Positions 1-5,169 of a stretch of 17,188 nt of DNA are shown here, in pieces. Position 1 is the first letter of the stretch. Every line of letters begins with the position of its first letter. Source of the DNA: an uncultured Phascolarctobacterium sp. (GTDB taxonomy: Bacteria > Bacillota > Negativicutes > Acidaminococcales > Acidaminococcaceae). The notes below the pieces were generated by a model, which did no database searches, was not told the DNA's origin, and saw only the letters and a program-made list of their open reading frames with translations. The translations under genes and the position numbers were made by a program. The stretch covers positions 1 through 17,188 of the forward strand of contig USBV01000016.1 of the NCBI GenBank assembly GCA_900553055.1. The letters are read 5' to 3'.

Positions 1-134
1 CTTTCAAGTGTGTTAAATATTATTATACTGCGCAGCCCAGACGGAAGCAAGCGAAAAAAGCGGACGCTTTTTTCAACGAGAGCATTTATGATGCTGAAGC
101 TGCCAGCTTCAGCAAGCAGCAGCTCACCGACCAT

Positions 135-1268
135 ATGGCTTATCAAGAAGGCATGGAGGTGCTGGACTCTACGCTTTTAGACGAGGTTATCACTGCTCGC
201 GCTGGCTATGACTACAGCCGCTATACCGAGGCTGATGTGCGGCGAGCGCTGGAGCACGAGCAGCGTACGGTGGAGGACTTCGCGGCCTTGCTATCGCCAG
301 CCGCCCTACCCCTGCTAGAGGACATTGCTCGTGCTGGCCAGCGCGAGCGGCAACGCTACTTTGGCAACTCCGTCACCTTTTTTACGCCTCTTTATATTGC
401 TAATTACTGCGAAAACTATTGCATTTACTGTGGCTTTAATAGCCACAATCGCATTCATCGGGCGCGCCTGAACAAGGAGCAGCTCATTACGGAAATGGAA
501 GCCATTGCCAAAACCGGCATGCAGGAAATTCTTATTTTAACAGGCGAAAGTCGCAAAATGAGTGATGTCTATTATATTGGCGAGGCCTGCAAGCTGGCGC
601 GCCAGTACTTTAAGGTTGTGGGAGTAGAAATTTATCCAGTAAACAGCGATGAATATGCCTATCTACATGAGTGCGGCGTGGATTATGTCACTGTTTTTCA
701 GGAAACCTATAATAGTGATAAATATGCTCAGCTACACTTGGCTGGTGCTAAACGCGTATTTCCCTATCGCTTCTACGCTCAGGAACGAGCTCTCAAAGGC
801 GGCATGCGGGGCGTGGGCTTCGCTGCCCTCTTAGGCTTAGACGATTTTCGCAAGGACGCCTTTGCCACGGGCCTGCACGCTTATTTGCTGCAGAAAAAGT
901 ATCCCCATGGAGAATTTGCCTTTTCCTGCCCACGCCTGCGTCCCATCATCAATAACGATAAAATCAAGCCCTTGGACGTTCACGAGCGCCAGCTGCTGCA
1001 GGTAGTGTGCGCCTACCGCCTGTTCTTACCCTTCGCATCAATTACTGTTTCTAGCCGCGAGTGTGCTCGCGTGCGCGATAACTTAATGCTTATCTGCGCT
1101 AATAAAATCTCTGCCGGCGTTAATACAGGCATCGGCGGGCACAGCCAAAAGCAGGAGCTAGGTGATGAGCAGTTTGAAATTGATGATAATCGCTCTTTGG
1201 ACGAGATTTACGAGGCTATGGAGCGCCTGAATTTGCAGCCCGTAATGGCGGAGTATGTATATGTTTGA
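135..1268 (+). CDS. thiH: 2-iminoacetate synthase ThiH (thiamine thiazole biosynthesis, radical SAM)
   Basis: ThiH cleaves tyrosine by radical SAM chemistry to p-cresol and dehydroglycine (2-iminoacetate), which ThiG uses to build the thiamine thiazole ring in the cytoplasm. The radical SAM signature C-x3-C-x2-C is at Cys92, Cys96 and Cys99 within the motif NYCENYCIYCGF. Other family blocks are visible: FGNSV before the cluster, LTGESR, VYQET-like VFQETY, and GVGFAALLGL. At 377 codons it matches the usual length, and it ends in PVMAEYVYV as clostridial ThiH proteins do. The start is uncertain: the ATG at 135 has no Shine-Dalgarno sequence, and the same frame is open back to the window edge with no ATG, GTG or TTG, so the true start may lie upstream of the window. 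The downstream tenI-like gene overlaps its 3' end. Function is very sure, start is not. Confidence 0.95.
   Translation: MAYQEGMEVLDSTLLDEVITARAGYDYSRYTEADVRRALEHEQRTVEDFAALLSPAALPLLEDIARAGQRERQRYFGNSVTFFTPLYIANYCENYCIYCGFNSHNRIHRARLNKEQLITEMEAIAKTGMQEILILTGESRKMSDVYYIGEACKLARQYFKVVGVEIYPVNSDEYAYLHECGVDYVTVFQETYNSDKYAQLHLAGAKRVFPYRFYAQERALKGGMRGVGFAALLGLDDFRKDAFATGLHAYLLQKKYPHGEFAFSCPRLRPIINNDKIKPLDVHERQLLQVVCAYRLFLPFASITVSSRECARVRDNLMLICANKISAGVNTGIGGHSQKQELGDEQFEIDDNRSLDEIYEAMERLNLQPVMAEYVYV
1250..1253 (+). promoter_or_regulatory. Shine-Dalgarno GGAG deciding the tenI start
   Basis: GGAG lies inside the last codons of thiH, 7 bases before ATG 1261 but only 1 base before ATG 1255. It therefore favours the shorter N-terminus (MFEEGK) and shows that the two genes are translationally coupled. 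Confidence 0.55.
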
Positions 1269-1995
1269 GGAAGGTAAAAACAGCAGCTGCCTGCGAAGCT
1301 TTTACGAAGGCACAGACACTGCTACAGAACTCAAAAGCTTTAAACTTATTGCTGTGACCGACGCCAACACTTGTCCGCGCAGCCTGCCTGAGCAGGTGAA
1401 GCGCATTGCGCTGTGTGCACATAAGCCACAGCAGCTCATCCTGCGAGCGAAAGAACTGGATAGCAAAGCCTATGCTGAATTAGCCCAAAAGGTACTGCCC
1501 ATTTGTCAAAAGCACGGCATCGAGCTTATTATTCACAGCCATTGGCAGGTTGCGTTAGAGCTAAGCTTGAGGCGTGTGCATCTGCCCCTGCCCTTGCTCG
1601 CCACAGTGCCACTAAAAGCTCGTCAAGAGCTTATTATCAGCAGCTCTGTACACAGTACTAGCGAAGCGCAAAATGCCCTAGAACAAGGCGCTAAGGCTCT
1701 CCTAGCAGGGCATATTTACACCACTAGCTGTAAAGCAGGCGTGCCGCCACGCGGCTTGAGCTTTTTGCAGGACATCTATGCAGCTGTCGTAAAACATACA
1801 ACGTCAGCTGACTATCAAGCCAAGAATATCAACCGCGCCAACAGCAGCTATTGCACCAAGGAAAGTAGTTATCGCAAAAACTGCATCCCCATTTATGCCA
1901 TCGGCGGCATCGGCTTTGACGCCCAGCAATGGCAGAAGCTAGCGCAAAACTGCGCCAGCGGTGCCTGCATCATGTCGGCCTATATGCAAATTTAA
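1261..1995 (+). CDS. tenI: TenI-like thiazole tautomerase (thiamine phosphate synthase superfamily)
   Basis: This is a TIM-barrel protein of the ThiE/TenI superfamily. In Bacillus subtilis TenI aromatises the ThiG thiazole product. Family blocks run in order: FKLIAVTD, LILRAKELD, LIIHSH, RVHLP, SSSVHS, AGHIYTTSCKAGVPPRG and PIYAIGGIG. The Gly-His of AGHIYTTSCK aligns with the catalytic His122 of B. subtilis TenI (GHVFETDCKKG), which favours TenI over ThiE. The ThiE-type Asn-Asp-Arg is replaced by His-Ser-His. About 30 extra residues lie between LQDI and IPIYAIGG, and the N-terminus is about 25 residues longer than in B. subtilis. I chose ATG 1261 because GGAG at 1250-1253 stands 7 bases before it; ATG 1255 in the same frame would be only 1 base away. 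The start overlaps the end of thiH by 8 bases, which indicates translational coupling. A diverged ThiE remains possible. Confidence 0.85.
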   Translation: MFEEGKNSSCLRSFYEGTDTATELKSFKLIAVTDANTCPRSLPEQVKRIALCAHKPQQLILRAKELDSKAYAELAQKVLPICQKHGIELIIHSHWQVALELSLRRVHLPLPLLATVPLKARQELIISSSVHSTSEAQNALEQGAKALLAGHIYTTSCKAGVPPRGLSFLQDIYAAVVKHTTSADYQAKNINRANSSYCTKESSYRKNCIPIYAIGGIGFDAQQWQKLAQNCASGACIMSAYMQI

Positions 1996-2003
1996 GACAG
2001 AAA

Positions 2004-2047
2004 AAAGACGTTGCCTACTAGCAAAAAAGCTAGCCTGCAACGTCTTT
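2004..2047. terminator. Bidirectional rho-independent terminator between thi operon and alr
   Basis: A perfect 11-bp stem, AAAGACGTTGC (2004-2014) with GCAACGTCTTT (2037-2047), encloses a second stem CTAGC/GCTAG (2018-2022 and 2029-2033) capped by six A. For leftward transcription the stem is followed by a run of six U (complement of A 2001-2006). For rightward transcription it runs into UUUCUAUUUG. It lies 8 bases after the tenI stop and about 70 bases after the end of alr on the other strand, so it can end both converging units. Confidence 0.85.
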
Positions 2048-2118
2048 CTATTTGCCAAAAAAGGGACTGCCTTTAGCCATAGCCTCCGGCAGCCATAAAA
2101 TAAGGGAAAGCGTAATAA

Positions 2119-3237
2119 TTAATTGCCGCGCACGTATTCGCGCGGTACACGTGGGCTCACATTGCAGATTATTTCATAGCAAATCGTGTCTGCCCACTCG
2201 GCCACCAGCTCCATTGGAAGCTCGCGACCACCAAAAACGATGACTTCACTGCCCACATGTACATCAGGGATATCCGTCACGTCCAGCATCACCTGGTCCA
2301 TGCACACCTTGCCCACGATGGGAGCGTGCTGACCATTGATTATCATATAGCCCTTGTTGGACAAACGGCGGCTGACGCCATCCGCATAGCCAATGGGCAC
2401 AGTAGCAATAATACTTGTTCTTGCGGTTGTAAAGGTACGACCGTAGCCGATGGTTTCTCCAGCCGGCAGCGTCTTTACAAAGGAAACCTGAGTTTTTACC
2501 GTCATCACCGGCTCAAAATCCTTGTAGCAATCTATCATATGAGCTGGATGCAGTCCATACAGGGTAATGCCCTGACGCACCATATCCAGCTGATATTCCT
2601 CCAGCTCCGTCAACGCGGCGCTGTTGGCGATGTGCCTTATAGGAATATGCACTCCCTCGGCTTCAATAAGCTTAAGGGCCTCCTGAAAGCGTGCAAATTG
2701 ATAAGCAGCATAGTGCTTATCATCCGCATCCGCCGTGGCGAAATGCGAGAACACACCCTCGATGTAGATGCCGGGCAAGGATGCTGCTAATTTTGCAAAT
2801 TTACCGGCATCGCGCACATGCACACCGATGCGGTGCATGCCCGTATCCACCTTAATATGTATTTTTGCCTTGGTGTGCTGGCGCAAAGCCGCTTCATTCA
2901 AGGCATATAATCTTTCTTCATCAAAAACGGCATGGCTAATATCATAGCGCACGCAAATATCGGCTACCTCGGGCAGCAAGGAGCCTAACACTAAAATGGG
3001 CTGGTCAATGCCTGCATCACGCAGGCGTACGGCCTCCTGCAGCAGTGCCACCGCAAAAAAGTCCGCTCCATTGCGGGCTGCCTCCTGAGCTACACGCACG
3101 GCTCCATGGCCGTAAGCATCGGCCTTGACTACGGCACACAGCTTCGTCGTCGGCTTCAAATTGGCCTTAGCCATTTGTACATTGTGAGCCACCGCATCAA
3201 GATTGATTTCGGCCCATGCACCACGTTGAATATGCAC
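2119..3237 (-). CDS. alr: Alanine racemase (PLP-dependent)
   Basis: Interconverts L- and D-alanine in the cytoplasm, supplying D-Ala for peptidoglycan. The 372-residue length is typical of the family. The PLP-binding lysine is Lys38 in VVKADAYGHG, and the second catalytic base is Tyr284 in VPIGYADGVSRRL. Further conserved elements are VDTGMHRIG (Arg136), FSHFATAD, the HIANSAA block, VCMDQ (Asp314) and the C-terminal CYEIICNVSPRVPREY. The start is GTG at 3237: GGGAGG (3246-3251) stands 8 bases upstream. It follows the small FeoB-associated protein by only 23 bases on the same strand, so the two are probably co-transcribed. It converges on the thi operon and shares the hairpin at 2004-2047. The assignment is firm. 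Whether it is biosynthetic or catabolic cannot be told from one window, but the context shows no D-amino-acid catabolism. Confidence 0.97.
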   Translation of the reverse strand: MHIQRGAWAEINLDAVAHNVQMAKANLKPTTKLCAVVKADAYGHGAVRVAQEAARNGADFFAVALLQEAVRLRDAGIDQPILVLGSLLPEVADICVRYDISHAVFDEERLYALNEAALRQHTKAKIHIKVDTGMHRIGVHVRDAGKFAKLAASLPGIYIEGVFSHFATADADDKHYAAYQFARFQEALKLIEAEGVHIPIRHIANSAALTELEEYQLDMVRQGITLYGLHPAHMIDCYKDFEPVMTVKTQVSFVKTLPAGETIGYGRTFTTARTSIIATVPIGYADGVSRRLSNKGYMIINGQHAPIVGKVCMDQVMLDVTDIPDVHVGSEVIVFGGRELPMELVAEWADTICYEIICNVSPRVPREYVRGN

Positions 3238-3245
3238 CCTCTAGA

Positions 3246-3251
3246 CCTCCC
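3246..3251 (-). promoter_or_regulatory. Strong Shine-Dalgarno GGGAGG for GTG-started alr
   Basis: On the minus strand GGGAGG stands 8 bases before the GTG at 3237. This near-consensus site compensates for the weak start codon and fixes the alr N-terminus as (M)HIQRGAWAEI. Confidence 0.75.
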
Positions 3252-3260
3252 TAGTTTAAG

Positions 3261-3416
3261 CTAATCCTGCTCTGCTTTCTTACCGCAAGCCTTGGCATGG
3301 GGACAACCCTTGCAGCCGGAGCAGCAGCTGTCGCCGCCAAATTTTCTGCCGAAATAGCTGCGGGCTGCTAGGATGAAGAGCAGCACCAGCAGTCCCCCTA
3401 AAATACAGTCTGCCAT
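3261..3416 (-). CDS. FeoB-associated Cys-rich membrane protein (P12 family), 51 aa
   Basis: A small protein of 51 residues that begins MADCILGGLLVLLFILAAR, a single N-terminal membrane segment (roughly residues 4-18). A short basic stretch follows, then the Cys cluster DSCCSGCKGCPHAKAC, and it ends in KKAEQD. This is the layout of the FeoB-associated Cys-rich (virus attachment p12-like) proteins found beside ferrous iron transporter FeoB in Firmicutes. Their role is unproven; a part in ferrous iron uptake or FeoB assembly is supposed. Seven cysteines in 51 residues suggest metal binding or a thiol role. The start ATG at 3416 has GAGG (3424-3427) 7 bases upstream. No feoB lies in the window: its neighbours are alr, 23 bases downstream on the same strand, and the ATPase upstream, so it is uncoupled from its usual partner here. 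Length and composition fit the family well. Confidence 0.85.
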   Translation of the reverse strand: MADCILGGLLVLLFILAARSYFGRKFGGDSCCSGCKGCPHAKACGKKAEQD

Positions 3417-3449
3417 AAGCTCGCCTCGCTTCTTTAAAACAACACTATA

Positions 3450-3478
3450 ATGTTATCAGATTACTTGTAGAAAATCAA
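3450..3478 (-). promoter_or_regulatory. Predicted sigma-70 promoter for the Cys-rich protein-alr unit
   Basis: On the minus strand TTGATT (3473-3478) and TAACAT (3450-3455) are separated by 17 bases; each hexamer matches four of six consensus positions. It lies 34 bases ahead of the ATG at 3416 in a 125-base gap after the ATPase gene. An inverted pair, TTATCAG (3453-3459) and CTGATAA (3479-3485), brackets it and could be an operator. Confidence 0.45.
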
Positions 3479-3541
3479 CTGATAATAACGAGTTTACAAA
3501 AACTCCTCAGATGGATGGATGTGGCGAAGGATGAGATTGTG

Positions 3542-4882
3542 TCAATCACATCTTTGCTCCAAAGCCAGCCCAATCAATCGCTCTGTCTGATCAGCCATGA
3601 ACAGCGGAATATTTAGCATGTCGTCATCTAGCTTAAGATTATCCAAGGAGAAGCGGATACGAAGCTTTACCTTATCAGGGAATAGTTCTTTGAACTTTTT
3701 GAAACTCTTACTGGATGTATTGGCTTCTGATTTGACCTCAACAGGGAAAATATCATTCTCTCGCTGAATAAGGAAATCTACCTCATAGGGTGGATTGGCT
3801 TGTGTCCAGTAACGAGGGACGACCTCAAACTGGGTAATGAGGGTTTGTAGCACAAAATTCTCGGTTAATGCGCCCTTCAACTCGGTGAAAAGACGGTTAC
3901 CCTCACCAAAGGCAGTGGGTGCTAGCTGTGCTAGACGGCGCAGCAGACCTACATCCACTAGATAAATCTTAAAGGCTGATAGGTCATCATAAGCAGACAT
4001 AGGCAGACTAGGAGCGGAGCTACGATAGATTTTATGCACTAACCTGGCATCTACCAGCCACTGGAGCGCGTCCTCATATTCACGCGCCCTTGCGCCTTCT
4101 TTGACCACCTTATAAATGAATTTCTTGTTCCCTCGTGCTAGCTGGGAAGGAATGGATTTCCAAATCATAGAGATTTTGGGAAATTCGCTGATATGAGGAT
4201 GCTTTGCAAAATCACGCTCATAAGCACCAATAATGCCAGATAAAGCCTCCTGCATAGCGGCAACGTCACGAGCTTCTGTCCACATCAGCACTGGTTCGGG
4301 CATGCCTCCTGTAACGTAGTACATTTTTAATTTTTCATAAAGTGGATTAAAAAAAGCAGCGGGGATGGGCTCAAGGGTGTCAACGCTTGCTAAATATGCA
4401 GCAAGGTTGGCATCACCATTGGCAAGCAAGAATTCTGTAAAGGTCATAGGGTCAATCTGCATGAAGTTGACCTTGCCTACAGGGAAGGAGGAGGGCTTTG
4501 ACAGCGCAATGCCTAAGAGAGAGCCAGCACAAGCGATATGATAGTGGGGAGCGTTTTCACAGAAATATTTCAGGGAGTTGATGACTTTGGGGCAATCCTG
4601 CACTTCATCAAAAATGATGAGAGTTTTTTCGGGCATAATCTTCTGACCACTTGCCAGCATTAGGTTTTGTAAGAGACGATTAACGTCCTTAGTAGTTTCA
4701 AAGAATTGTTTGTATTCTTCGTTTTCATCAAAGTTAAAATAAGCGGTATTTTCGTAGTAACGCTTGCCAAACTCTTTCAGTATCCAAGTCTTGCCTACCT
4801 GACGCACACCTTTTAGAATTAATGGCTTACGGTAGGGAGAATTCTTCCACTCCAGCAGTTTTTGCAATATAATTCGTTCCAT
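3542..4882 (-). CDS. AAA_14/DUF4143 family ATPase with PD-(D/E)XK-like C-terminal domain
   Basis: The 446-residue protein has an N-terminal P-loop ATPase domain: Walker A GVRQVGKT (residues 25-32), Walker B LIIFDE (88-93) and a sensor-like ACAGSLLG (117-124). The C-terminal DUF4143 region carries LTENFV, YEVDFLI and FPVEVKSE. Glu341, Asp369, Glu382 and Lys384 line up as a PD-(D/E)XK nuclease-like core. Proteins of this family are very common in bacteria and archaea, often as scattered accessory genes, and their biological role is not established. The start is ATG 4882 because AGGAG (4890-4894) stands 7 bases before it; the in-frame GTG at 4897 overlaps that site and is unlikely. It has its own promoter and no same-strand partner within 100 bases, so it looks like a stand-alone gene. 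There is no membrane segment, so it is probably cytoplasmic. Family assignment is firm, function unknown. Confidence 0.9.
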   Translation of the reverse strand: MERIILQKLLEWKNSPYRKPLILKGVRQVGKTWILKEFGKRYYENTAYFNFDENEEYKQFFETTKDVNRLLQNLMLASGQKIMPEKTLIIFDEVQDCPKVINSLKYFCENAPHYHIACAGSLLGIALSKPSSFPVGKVNFMQIDPMTFTEFLLANGDANLAAYLASVDTLEPIPAAFFNPLYEKLKMYYVTGGMPEPVLMWTEARDVAAMQEALSGIIGAYERDFAKHPHISEFPKISMIWKSIPSQLARGNKKFIYKVVKEGARAREYEDALQWLVDARLVHKIYRSSAPSLPMSAYDDLSAFKIYLVDVGLLRRLAQLAPTAFGEGNRLFTELKGALTENFVLQTLITQFEVVPRYWTQANPPYEVDFLIQRENDIFPVEVKSEANTSSKSFKKFKELFPDKVKLRIRFSLDNLKLDDDMLNIPLFMADQTERLIGLALEQRCD

Positions 4883-4889
4883 TACTTTT

Positions 4890-4894
4890 CTCCT
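4890..4894 (-). promoter_or_regulatory. Shine-Dalgarno AGGAG deciding the ATPase start
   Basis: AGGAG on the minus strand is 7 bases before ATG 4882 and inside the first codons that would follow GTG 4897. It supports MERIILQKLLEW as the N-terminus. Confidence 0.7.
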
Positions 4895-4936
4895 CACACT
4901 TTTATTGGGGTTTTAGTGCGATATTATCACATTTTT

Positions 4937-4965
4937 ATTATAGAGGAAAGCGGTGTAAAACGCAA
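4937..4965 (-). promoter_or_regulatory. Predicted sigma-70 promoter of the ATPase gene
   Basis: On the minus strand TTGCGT (4960-4965) and a perfect TATAAT (4937-4942) are 17 bases apart, 54 bases before the ATG at 4882. The surrounding DNA is AT-rich, and the site lies between the terminator of the giant adhesin gene and the ATPase, so the ATPase is probably transcribed on its own. Confidence 0.6.
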
Positions 4966-4999
4966 CCATAATCACAAGATTATTTCGTTACCCATAAAA

Positions 5000-5035
5000 A
5001 TGCAGATAGCCAGCTTTTCCACCAGCTATCTGCAT
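5000..5035 (-). terminator. Rho-independent terminator downstream of the giant adhesin gene
   Basis: A perfect 11-bp stem, ATGCAGATAGC (5000-5010) with GCTATCTGCAT (5025-5035), has a 14-base loop. In the leftward direction the stem is followed by UUUUU (complement of A 4996-5000). It stands about 135 bases after the adhesin stop codon at 5170-5172, leaving a fairly long 3' untranslated region. Confidence 0.75.
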
Positions 5036-5169
5036 GAAAAAAATCATTTTTCTTTCTCTTCTTCCTCTTCTAAGCACTGCACTCAAAGAATATACTAGCT
5101 TCAGGGGACTTAAGGTAACTCACATATTGCGACAATGCGCCTTGGCTAGTATCACCAGCCCTAGCGGTT

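Noticed and set aside
1..134. TPP riboswitch for the thiamine operon
   Set aside because: The visible sequence is probably coding and lacks the conserved TPP aptamer core; any riboswitch would be at the operon start, outside the window.
2052..2790. + strand frames of 63 and 177 codons opposite alr
   Set aside because: Shadows of the alanine racemase gene; no family features.
3446..3451. Perfect TATAAT on the + strand
   Set aside because: No matching -35 element 16-18 bases upstream, and every gene to the right as far as the window edge is on the opposite strand.
3490..3505. Hairpin GAGTTT-ACAA-AAACTC after the ATPase gene
   Set aside because: Only a 6-bp AT-rich stem with no run of U following it; too weak to call a terminator.
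4895..4897. GTG start extending the ATPase by five residues
   Set aside because: This GTG lies directly against the AGGAG ribosome site that is correctly spaced for ATG 4882.
4990..5049. A minus-strand 19-codon peptide starting MIFFMQIAGGK within the terminator region, preceded by a purine-rich tract
   Set aside because: It is encoded by the terminator hairpin itself and shows no similarity to anything recognised; the purine tract is not a clear ribosome site.
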